Positions 43,402-50,628 of a stretch of 64,000 nt of DNA are shown here, one piece after another. The stretch is from Tolypothrix sp. NIES-4075 (lineage in GTDB: Bacteria; Cyanobacteriota; Cyanobacteriia; Cyanobacteriales; Nostocaceae): positions 682,001-746,000 of the forward strand of contig NZ_BDUC01000002.1 in NCBI RefSeq assembly GCF_002218085.1, read 5' to 3'. Both the position numbers and the translations under genes were made by a program. Within the stretch, counting starts at the first letter, position 1, and the number at the start of each line of letters is the position of its first letter. The notes under the pieces were generated by a model. The model made no database searches and had not been told where the DNA came from. It was given only the letters and a program-made list of their open reading frames with translations.

Positions 43402-44058
43402 GTGAAAATCAAGCCAATGTTAGTTCGTTTGCAAAGCGCAATAGGTCGTGATGACTTAATTGAGCAAATGGTATTGCTATCACCAAAAACATCTTGTACT
43501 GAAAAAGCTCAACCAGCAAAATCAATTAACTTAATCGTTGGCTACAACAGTTCTCCCAACAGCCATACCGCGCTAGACATTGCTTTTTGGATTGCCCATC
43601 AAACACGTTTAGCCACTAACGTACAAGTTATTGTTCAAGCTGTTTATGTAGTAGAAAATAACCAAAAAAGTCAGTATTTAGATATCTTTCATTCCGAAAT
43701 GCATGAGCCATCATTGGCATGTCCAGTCAACTATGCATCTAAGTCTATTACATCCGTCTTATCTGAACCCAAACTCACATCAAACGCACTTTATTTAGAA
43801 ACCAAATTGGTAGACACCCTCACACAAGCAGACCGAATTCTTTGGCAAGCACGCAGTCTGGCTGAAGAATGGCAAGGTTCCTTCAAAGCTCATTTACGGT
43901 TTGGCTGCGTTGCTGAAGAACTTCAGAAAGTAGTTAAATTAGAAGCTGCTGATATTTTGTTTCTCGGTTGTCAGTCTATAAATCATCCGATTATCCAGAC
44001 ACTAGATTCTAATTTACCCTGCGTTGTTCTGGGTATTCCCAATTCTATAAACATTTAA
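43402..44058 (+). CDS. Universal stress protein (UspA) family
   Basis: A 218-residue protein with a UspA domain from NLIVGYNSSPNSHTALDIAFW (about 40-60), through a long middle, to the C-terminal LEAADILFLGCQ. The usual GxxG-9-GS/T ATP loop is not clear, so nucleotide binding is uncertain. UspA-fold proteins are known c-di-AMP and ATP binders in potassium and osmotic control. This one lies behind a c-di-AMP riboswitch and a terminator, 440 bases after the ABC transporter, and ends at a good terminator. Confidence 0.8.
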   Translation: MKIKPMLVRLQSAIGRDDLIEQMVLLSPKTSCTEKAQPAKSINLIVGYNSSPNSHTALDIAFWIAHQTRLATNVQVIVQAVYVVENNQKSQYLDIFHSEMHEPSLACPVNYASKSITSVLSEPKLTSNALYLETKLVDTLTQADRILWQARSLAEEWQGSFKAHLRFGCVAEELQKVVKLEAADILFLGCQSINHPIIQTLDSNLPCVVLGIPNSINI

Positions 44059-44078
44059 TTGCAAATGTTCGATTAACA

Positions 44079-44109
44079 GTAGAGACGTTCCGATGGAACG
44101 TCTTTTTCC
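44079..44109 (+). terminator. Terminator after uspA-like gene, made from the GTAGAGACG palindrome
   Basis: AGACGTTCC / GGAACGTCT stem with loop GAT, followed by a TTTTT tract. A dispersed palindrome variant appears to serve as terminator. Confidence 0.7.
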
Positions 44110-44539
44110 ATAAATTAGGCATTTCATGACTTCAAAAAACCACCTATAATCATACCGTTTCTGTAAATGTTCGCACAAAATCATGCTTCTTTGCCTCCCA
44201 ATGCATCCGGGGGTATAGGATATGAAAAGTCGCACAGATACAGAATTGGTTAATGGTGGTTTTTTTCTTAACAAATTGAAAAGAGATTTAACAAATTTTT
44301 GTGATTAAAAACACATTTACAAAAATTATATTTTACTTAACTATTTTAACGTCAAAATAGATATATTTATCTCTTTTGGAGGATGCATCACCTATTTAGT
44401 TAACGAATTTTAACTAACAAAATTTTATGTAAATCATAAAATCATAGTGTAAACATTATAATCATCTTAGCTAAATGTGTGCTAGAACACTAAAAGAAAA
44501 ATAGATTCAAAACCCAAAATAGATTAAAGGCTTAAAGGT
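44110..44539. other. AT-rich gap with one 28-codon double-glycine frame
   Basis: No clear gene. ATG 44222 opens MKSRTDTELVNGGFFLNKLK and ends at 44308; the TDTELVNGG run resembles a bacteriocin leader, but the leader would be only 13 residues. The rest is AT-rich upstream DNA of the signalling cassette. Confidence 0.3.
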
Positions 44540-45133
44540 ATGAACCCCCACGAAGAATACATTGCTCATAATAATTCCGAATCAACGCAAAAGTTGTCAA
44601 TCCCAGATATTAACAAATCTCAATTTAATAATCTCAGTGAAATTAATAACTTAGATAAAGTTAGAGATATTCTTTTCGGTAATCAGATGCGGGAAGTTGA
44701 AAGAAAATTTGCCCGCTTAGAAGAACGTCTTCTTAAAGAGTGTATTAACTTACGAGATGACACAAGAAAACGTTTAGATTCCTTAGAAAGCTATTTTAAA
44801 ACAGAGATTGAGTCATTAGCCAAGCAGATAAATAACGAGCAAGGAGAACGCGGCCAAGCATTGAAAGCGCTTACCGAGCAACATAAAAATATAACTATCT
44901 CTTTAGAAAACAAACTTGCTCAATTTGAAGAAAAAACTAACACTAATCAACGGGAGATACGAGAGCAGATTCTCAACCAATCGAAAAATTTACACGATGA
45001 TCTTCGTAACAAATATGAAGAAATCTTAGCGACTTTAGAACGAGATACTCAAGAACTTCGTAAAGACAAAACTGACCGTTCTGCCTTAGCACACTTGTTT
45101 ACAGAATTAGCGATTCGACTAAACCAACAATAG
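44540..45133 (+). CDS. Coiled-coil protein, first gene of the GTPase signalling cassette
   Basis: A 197-residue, highly charged and almost wholly helical protein. Residues about 35-185 form a long coiled coil (VERKFARLEERLLKECINLR and on), ending in DRSALAHLFTELAIRLNQQ. The segment DKVRDILFGNQMREVERKFARLEE resembles the N-terminus of the next gene (SELRSLLLGLEPTKVNKLYKKLDD), so the two share a module. No membrane segment. It lies 230 bases upstream of the OmpA-like gene on the same strand. The function is unknown, probably scaffold or oligomerisation. Confidence 0.75.
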   Translation: MNPHEEYIAHNNSESTQKLSIPDINKSQFNNLSEINNLDKVRDILFGNQMREVERKFARLEERLLKECINLRDDTRKRLDSLESYFKTEIESLAKQINNEQGERGQALKALTEQHKNITISLENKLAQFEEKTNTNQREIREQILNQSKNLHDDLRNKYEEILATLERDTQELRKDKTDRSALAHLFTELAIRLNQQ

Positions 45134-45363
45134 ACATCAGTATGCCTGCGCGGAAGTAAAAAGTAAAAAGATAAAAGTAAAAAGACTTATGATATAAGCA
45201 TTAATGCTGATTTGAGATGGTAGCTTTATTTTCGTTTTTTTGTACTAAATGAACAAGAGAACAGTTAAAAAAATAATTTTTTATTTTTTCCTTGCTTTTC
45301 CCCTTGTCAGTTACGATGACATAATACAAATTATTATCAATTATAAATTAGGGGATATTGGCA

Positions 45364-47121
45364 ATGAGTGACTATTCCACAAATGAAATAGCGAAAGAAT
45401 CCCCAAATAATGCCCGCAGCGATGAACTAAGTGAACTTCGCAGTTTGCTTCTTGGTCTTGAACCGACCAAAGTTAACAAATTATATAAAAAATTAGATGA
45501 CGTTCAAGTTCAAGCCGAAGATATAAGTCGCTTGCTTCCAGAAGCGATTATTTTGCGGTCAATGCAAGATAAAAATTTGAGTGAAGCAATAGTCCCGACT
45601 ATTGAAGATGCGATTCAATATTCTGTTAAAAAAGATTTAAATACTCTTTCAGAAACGATTTTTCCCGTCATCGGACCAGCTACCCGCAAGGCTATGTCCA
45701 CAGCTCTTGACGAGATGATTCAATCTTTAAATCAAACTTTGGAACATAGCTTATCACCACAGAGCCTAAAGTGGCGATTAGAAGCACAACGTACAGGGAA
45801 ATCATTCGCAGAAATTGTGCTGCTTCGCACTATGGTTTATCGTGTGGAGCAGGTTTTTTTAATTCATAAAAAAACAGGATTATTGCTACAACATATTTTA
45901 GCACCGCAAGTAGCCTTTCAAGATCCAGATTTAGTTTCGGCAATGTTGACCGCTATTCGGGATTTTGTTGAAGACTCTTTCAGCGTGCAAAAAGGTGAAT
46001 CGTTGCAAAGTTTGAGGTTTGGAGAACTGACTATTTGGATTGAAGAGGGACCCCAAGCGATATTAGCAGGAATTATTCGAGGGAGAGCGCGTCAAGAATT
46101 AAGATTAGTTTTTCAAGAAGCAATAGAAAAAATTCACCTGAAATTAAATAAAGAATTTGCGGAATTTCAAGGAGAAATAGAGCCATTTTCAGCAAGTAAG
46201 CCTTATTTAGAAACTTGTTTAGAAGTTCAATATAAATTGCCACGCAAACAGAATTATACTTATGCATGGACATTTTTAGGTACAATAGCGATCGCCTGCG
46301 GAATTTGCAGCTTTTTTGTGATTAGAGATCAACTTCGCTGGGACACTTATCTAGACAAACTTAACTCTCAACCAGGAATTGTAGTCACCAAAGCAAGTTC
46401 GCGACACGGTAAATATTTCCTTTCGGGAATGCGCGATCCGTTAGCGGTAGATCCAAAAATTATAATGGAAGAAGCAAACATACCTCCCAATAAAGTCATC
46501 AGTAACTGGGAACCTTACATATCTTTGCAACCACAATTTACCGCCAAAAGAGCCGCAGAATTACTTCAACCTCCAGAAACTGTATCATTAAATGTTGACG
46601 AAAATGGCATTCTTCATGCCACAGGTTCTGCTCCTCGTCAATGGATTTTGTCAGCACAAAAATTATGGCATTTTATTCCCGGAGTCATTCAATTTGAAGA
46701 CAACAATCTTTTAAATCCAGAATTCAACAAACTCAAATTATATAAAAAGCAAATTGAAGAAAATACGCTCTTCTTTTTAGAAAATACAGCAGAGCTTTTA
46801 CCTGGTGAAGAGAATAAAATGCGGAATTTACTAGTAAAAATGCAAAAGCTACTGAATACTGCAAAATATCTGCATCAGGATGTACGTATTCAAATAATAG
46901 GACATGAGAATGTAGTTAGAAAAGAAAAAAACATCACACTCAGTCAAGCCCGTGCTAACAAAATCTTATCTTATATAACCGCTTCTGGAATTAACGCCAG
47001 CAATTTTCAAACTGTAGGAGGAGGTTTTAACGAGTCGTTAGACAGCAAATCAATAAAATCAGAAAAAAAATCTAATTATAGGGCATCTTTCAAGGTATTT
47101 TTATCTGAAAAGCCTAAATAA
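45364..47121 (+). CDS. Membrane protein with putative longin/roadblock-like domain and OmpA-like C-terminus
   Basis: Start at ATG 45364 (MSDYSTNEIAKES). The 585-residue product has an N-terminal coiled-coil module (about 20-60) and a middle domain (about 155-265) beginning VEQVFLIHKKTGLLLQHILA and containing SAMLTAIRDFVEDSF and ILAGIIRGRA, a pattern like longin or roadblock folds. One transmembrane helix follows (about 305-322, WTFLGTIAIACGICSFFVI), then an OmpA-like periplasmic domain (about 460-580, IQIIGHENVV..LSQARANKILSYI). The middle domain would face the cytoplasm, where the GTPase encoded 13 bases downstream could bind. Fold calls are by pattern only. Confidence 0.75.
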   Translation: MSDYSTNEIAKESPNNARSDELSELRSLLLGLEPTKVNKLYKKLDDVQVQAEDISRLLPEAIILRSMQDKNLSEAIVPTIEDAIQYSVKKDLNTLSETIFPVIGPATRKAMSTALDEMIQSLNQTLEHSLSPQSLKWRLEAQRTGKSFAEIVLLRTMVYRVEQVFLIHKKTGLLLQHILAPQVAFQDPDLVSAMLTAIRDFVEDSFSVQKGESLQSLRFGELTIWIEEGPQAILAGIIRGRARQELRLVFQEAIEKIHLKLNKEFAEFQGEIEPFSASKPYLETCLEVQYKLPRKQNYTYAWTFLGTIAIACGICSFFVIRDQLRWDTYLDKLNSQPGIVVTKASSRHGKYFLSGMRDPLAVDPKIIMEEANIPPNKVISNWEPYISLQPQFTAKRAAELLQPPETVSLNVDENGILHATGSAPRQWILSAQKLWHFIPGVIQFEDNNLLNPEFNKLKLYKKQIEENTLFFLENTAELLPGEENKMRNLLVKMQKLLNTAKYLHQDVRIQIIGHENVVRKEKNITLSQARANKILSYITASGINASNFQTVGGGFNESLDSKSIKSEKKSNYRASFKVFLSEKPK

Positions 47122-47134
47122 GTGATGATTTTTT

Positions 47135-47632
47135 ATGCTTCAGAAAAAGATTTGCATGGTAGGTGCTTTTGCTACAGGTAAAACAAGTTTAGTAGCCAAA
47201 TTTGTATATAGCATATTTTCGGAAACCTATCAAACTACTGTGGGTGTAAAAATTGACAAAAAAGTAGTGAAGATTCAAGACAAAGAGTTAAATTTTATTC
47301 TTTGGGATCTTTATGGGGAAGACGAATTTCAAAAAGTGCGACTGTCTTATTTACGGGGTTCATCTGGCTATTTAATGGTAGTGGATGGAACTCGACACAA
47401 CACTCTTGAAAAAGCCTTTAGTCTGCAAACAAGAGTAGAAGAAACGATTGGACAAATTCCCTTTATTCTTGTACTCAACAAATCAGATTTGCTGGATGAA
47501 TGGGAAATTGAAACGGCAGAAATCGATGCAATTATACAGCGTGGCTGGACTGTAATTAAAACCAGCGCTAAAACTGGGCTGGGTGTAGAAGAAGTTTTTC
47601 AAACACTTGCTAATCAAATATTGGATGTATAG
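47135..47632 (+). CDS. Ras/Rab-like small GTPase
   Basis: A 165-residue single-domain GTPase with all five motifs: G1 GAFATGKTS (about 8-16), G2 TTVGVKI, G3 WDLYGEDEF, G4 LNKSDL, G5 TSAKTG. In G3 the catalytic Gln position of DTAGQE is Glu, so intrinsic hydrolysis may be slow or need a partner. No lipid tail or LRR/COR domain, so it is closer to Rab/MglA-size proteins than to Roco. It is flanked by the OmpA-like membrane protein and a PAS-like protein whose gene begins at the very next base. Confidence 0.9.
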   Translation: MLQKKICMVGAFATGKTSLVAKFVYSIFSETYQTTVGVKIDKKVVKIQDKELNFILWDLYGEDEFQKVRLSYLRGSSGYLMVVDGTRHNTLEKAFSLQTRVEETIGQIPFILVLNKSDLLDEWEIETAEIDAIIQRGWTVIKTSAKTGLGVEEVFQTLANQILDV

Positions 47633-48034
47633 ATGCTAGATGTCCCTCCTGCTGTTGTTGCTTATGTTCTTACTTTCATGCTAGAACAACTTTCTTTGGC
47701 TTATATTTTAGTCAGCAAGGATGGTTATTTATTAACTTGGGGAGGTAAGCTGGCAGCATACGGAGTTACTAACTTAGAAAAAGGGACAAATGTAGGAGAG
47801 CAAATTTTTTTTCTCGAAGGGTTACTGCCATTAGATGATTTACCCTTATTTCTACCTCGGATGAAAACCGAATACGGGATTTGTGCAGATGTACATATCT
47901 TCCCGACAGAGGAAGGAGATTGGGTGCTGCTGTTAGATGCTACCAAGGATGAAACACAACTCTCGCTTATTCAACAACAAGTAAACGATTCTAGCCTATC
48001 TGAGGAAAAATTACTAAAAATTTTCAATCAGTAA
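47633..48034 (+). CDS. Small PAS-like sensor protein
   Basis: A 133-residue protein. The core LSLAYILVSKDGYLLTWGGKLAAYGVTNLEKGTNVGEQIFFLEGL has the opening strand-turn-strand and F-helix pattern of a PAS domain, followed by strands ADVHIFPTEEGDWVLLLDATKDE. No output domain. Its ATG directly abuts the GTPase stop, implying translational coupling. It may carry a signal between the GTPase and the histidine kinase 80 bases downstream. Confidence 0.7.
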   Translation: MLDVPPAVVAYVLTFMLEQLSLAYILVSKDGYLLTWGGKLAAYGVTNLEKGTNVGEQIFFLEGLLPLDDLPLFLPRMKTEYGICADVHIFPTEEGDWVLLLDATKDETQLSLIQQQVNDSSLSEEKLLKIFNQ

Positions 48035-48116
48035 TTTACTGCTAACAAAGCAAGCGAAGCAATACATTTTTAGTTTTAATAAATAAAAATTAAACTTATT
48101 TTCTCTAGTTAAAATT

Positions 48117-49262
48117 ATGAGCGAGTCTCTTACAGCAGACGTTTTCGCAGCCTTGAATATCTTAGTATTAGAAAGACTTAATGTAGGCTCTTTTAGAATT
48201 ACTGGAACTGTACCAAATTGGTTGCGGTCTTTTTGTCGTCGTGGGGTAACATCGGGGATGGAAATATTAATACCTGAAGAAGAATTTACCTTTTTAGAAA
48301 ACTTTTTGATTGATGCTGAAGAATTCTGGGAACACAATGCAGAAGATAAACTAAAATCAGGTTTGTGGACTGAGAAAGATTTAACTGGTAAAGAATACTA
48401 TTTTGAAGCCTCAGCAATTTCTATAAAAAACCAAAACATTTTATTAATCGAATCGTTAGATGGTGAATATAAAGAGATACAATCTATAATCCAAAAAGCT
48501 AGAGAAAACAAGTTAATTTATCAACACTTATTAAAAGAAAATCAAAAAAAAGAAGTTTTAATTCACTGCATTATACATGATATCGCAGGTCAATTGAGCG
48601 GTATTAATTGCTGTTTGGCATTGCTTGAATTTGAAAACCTGACACCTAAGGGTAAAGAACGTTTGCAAATTGGTCAAAAACAATCTATCAAGCAAGAGAT
48701 GCTGATTCGGGAAATATTAGATGCATTTTCGGCAGAAGTACAATCGCTGGAAGCTTTTACGGTTGATGTCGATCAAGCACCGGATGCTTTGATTTCTATA
48801 CAAGAAGTTATCGAAATTTTAACTCCTACTTTTATACTGAACAAAATGCGGTTATTGCTTGCTGGCAATATTGACTTGACAGCAGACTGGAAAGTGGTTG
48901 GTGATAAATCACGTTTGGATAGAGTAATTTCAAATTTGGCAGAAAATGCTTTGCGTCACAGTCCTGGGGGGTCTGTTGTTACAGTTGGTTTGCAACAAGA
49001 TGGGGAATATGTTTTAGTAACTGTCAATGATGAGGGTTCTGGTGTAACACCGGAAATGGCACAACATTTATTCCAAAAGTTTTCTCAAGGAAGAGGTAGA
49101 TCCGGTAGAGTCGGTTTGGGACTTTATTTTTGTCGGATTACTGTTGAACGTTGGGGAGGGCAAATTGGTTATTCACCTCGTCCGGAAGGTGGTTCGCGTT
49201 TTTGGCTTCGCTTACCAAAAGTGGGAAGTAGAGACGCGATTAATCGCGTCTTTACTAGGTAG
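48117..49262 (+). CDS. Histidine kinase of the GTPase cassette
   Basis: A 381-residue soluble kinase. An N-terminal region without a named domain (1-145) is followed by the phospho-acceptor helix HCIIHDIAGQLSGINCCLALL (about 152-172), atypical in having HDIAGQL in place of HELRTPL. The HATPase_c domain has NLAENALRHSPGG, NDEGSGV and GRVGLGLYFCRITVERWGG. The last 13 residues (VGSRDAINRVFTR) are encoded by a dispersed palindrome, which has extended the C-terminus. No response regulator is nearby. Confidence 0.87.
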   Translation: MSESLTADVFAALNILVLERLNVGSFRITGTVPNWLRSFCRRGVTSGMEILIPEEEFTFLENFLIDAEEFWEHNAEDKLKSGLWTEKDLTGKEYYFEASAISIKNQNILLIESLDGEYKEIQSIIQKARENKLIYQHLLKENQKKEVLIHCIIHDIAGQLSGINCCLALLEFENLTPKGKERLQIGQKQSIKQEMLIREILDAFSAEVQSLEAFTVDVDQAPDALISIQEVIEILTPTFILNKMRLLLAGNIDLTADWKVVGDKSRLDRVISNLAENALRHSPGGSVVTVGLQQDGEYVLVTVNDEGSGVTPEMAQHLFQKFSQGRGRSGRVGLGLYFCRITVERWGGQIGYSPRPEGGSRFWLRLPKVGSRDAINRVFTR

Positions 49263-49288
49263 AGACGCAATGTTCCTCGCGTCTTTAC
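49259..49288. repeat. GTAGAGACGCAATGTTCCTC palindrome variant
   Basis: Arms GTAGAGACGC and GCGTCTTTAC. It directly follows a sister copy (49228-49255) that forms the 3' end of the kinase gene. Confidence 0.75.
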
Positions 49289-49348
49289 AGGAGTTAGGAG
49301 TTATATTATGTCCGCGCTTTTTAATAGTAATAAAAATACCTAAACGGT

Positions 49349-49378
49349 GATAGAGACGTTCCAATGGAACGTCTCTAC
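49349..49378. repeat. GATAGAGACGTTCC palindrome variant
   Basis: Arms TAGAGACGTTCC and GGAACGTCTCTA with loop AAT; no T tract on either strand. It lies between the kinase and Hlip genes, which converge here. Confidence 0.7.
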
Positions 49379-49439
49379 AATATGTAGGAAACCGATTATT
49401 AAATAAGGGCGGCGTTTACCCGCCCCTACCAAGTTATAA

Positions 49440-49643
49440 TTAATAACCGATGATGTGCAATACGTCACGAACGACGCTGAATCCTGCTAAATCCCAAAGT
49501 AAGTAAGCAAGAAAGCCAATCATTGCCAAGCGACCATTCCACAATTCGGCTTGAGGATTAAAGCCAAATAGGAAAGCGTTTCTGTCTACACCGTTATATT
49601 CTTTAGCAACTGGTGGTAAATCGGTAGTAGGACGAGTTTGCAT
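49440..49643 (-). CDS. High-light-inducible protein (Hlip), copy 3 of tandem
   Basis: A 67-residue one-helix member of the CAB/ELIP family. The chlorophyll-binding helix is ELWNGRLAMIGFLAYLLWDL (about 36-55), with ExxNxR. Hlips bind chlorophyll and carotenoid at assembling photosystem II and dissipate energy under high light. The N-terminus is identical to copy 2, but the end reads FSVVRDVLHIIGY, so this copy has diverged. AGGAG precedes the ATG. Confidence 0.95.
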   Translation of the reverse strand: MQTRPTTDLPPVAKEYNGVDRNAFLFGFNPQAELWNGRLAMIGFLAYLLWDLAGFSVVRDVLHIIGY

Positions 49644-49694
49644 TGTTTTTCTCCTAAATCAAGTAGTTTTTCTGTATTTTCAGATATTTAATTT

Positions 49695-49898
49695 TTAGTA
49701 ACCAATGAAATGCAGCACGTCACGCAGAACGCTATAGCCTGCTAAATCCCAAAGTAAGTAAGCTAGAAAGCCAATCATTGCAAGACGACCGTTCCACAAT
49801 TCGGCTTGAGGATTAAAGCCAAATAGGAAAGCGTTTCTGTCTACACCGTTATATTCTTTAGCAACTGGTGGTAAATCGGTAGTAGGACGAGTTTGCAT
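49695..49898 (-). CDS. High-light-inducible protein (Hlip), copy 2 of tandem
   Basis: A 67-residue Hlip with the same ELWNGRLAMIGF helix; residues from the sixth onward equal those of copy 1 but for one change. About 50 bases between copies 2 and 3 repeat those between copies 1 and 2 nearly base for base, so the unit of duplication was about 255 bp including the ribosome site. Probably one transcript from the promoter upstream of copy 1. Confidence 0.95.
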   Translation of the reverse strand: MQTRPTTDLPPVAKEYNGVDRNAFLFGFNPQAELWNGRLAMIGFLAYLLWDLAGYSVLRDVLHFIGY

Positions 49899-49949
49899 TG
49901 TTTTTCTCCTAAATCAAGTAGTTTTTCTGTATTTTCAGATATTTAATTT

Positions 49950-50153
49950 TTAGTAACCAATGAAATGCAGCACGTCACGCAGAACGCTATAGCCTGCTAA
50001 ATCCCAAAGTAAGTAAGCTAGAAAGCCAATCATTGCAAGACGACCGTTCCACAATTCGGCTTGAGGATTAAAGCCAAATAGGAAAGCGTTTCTGTCTACA
50101 CCGTTATATTCTTTAGCAACTGGTGGTAAATCGGTAGAAGGGCGAGATTCCAT
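49950..50153 (-). CDS. High-light-inducible protein (Hlip), copy 1 (promoter-proximal)
   Basis: A 67-residue Hlip starting MESRPSTDLPPVAKEYNGVD. A longer frame to 50264 exists, but its 37 extra residues are not family-like, and the start at 50153 aligns with the other copies. It is the first gene of the tandem and lies about 135 bases downstream of the HLR1-like box at 50289-50306. Confidence 0.93.
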   Translation of the reverse strand: MESRPSTDLPPVAKEYNGVDRNAFLFGFNPQAELWNGRLAMIGFLAYLLWDLAGYSVLRDVLHFIGY

Positions 50154-50288
50154 TTTTGTGTCCTGAACTTTTTGCTTGTTGACTTTAATGTAGCTAGATA
50201 TTACTAATATGCTTTCTGTCTGTGGGCACAATGTCTGAATATTGTTTTGCACGAATAGATCCACCTTCAGAGGGTGATAAAATCGAAA

Positions 50289-50306
50289 ATTGTAAATAAA
50301 TGTTAC
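50289..50306 (-). promoter_or_regulatory. HLR1-like RpaB-binding box upstream of the Hlip genes
   Basis: On the minus strand it reads GTAACA-TTTA-TTTACA-AT, two TTACA-type half-sites four bases apart. It matches the HLR1 consensus (G/T)TTACA(T/A)(T/A)NN TTACA with one mismatch. HLR1 is bound by RpaB and represses hli genes in low light. Confidence 0.65.
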
Positions 50307-50628
50307 GAAGCGATAACAAGCCCAGATTTAAAGCAATAAATTTGCTGTTAATAGAAATAAATGGAATTTGCAGATGAAGGAAGCTAGGTGAAAATATCTA
50401 ATGTCAAAAGAAATGCAGATTATTAGTGAGCGATCGCCATCTACATCGACAATTTACCAAAATTATATCCAGCGCTGTAGAAAAGATTCAAACCTGAGAG
50501 AGATGCTCTAAATGCCTAAATTCTACGATTCTGAGATTTACACTAGTTGGGTATTGCAACAGATGTTAAATTTATTCTCACGTAATCTTTAAATTTCTAG
50601 TGAATTAAACGATTAAGAAGGAAATATC
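50307..50628. other. Divergent upstream region, no gene seen
   Basis: About 320 bases between the HLR1-like box and the plus-strand gene at 50629. AGAAGGA at 50614-50620 is the ribosome site for that gene. No other element recognised. Confidence 0.4.

Noticed and set aside
49440..50153. Large direct repeats suggesting a mobile element
   Set aside because: They are three tandem Hlip genes with their spacers, explained by gene duplication.
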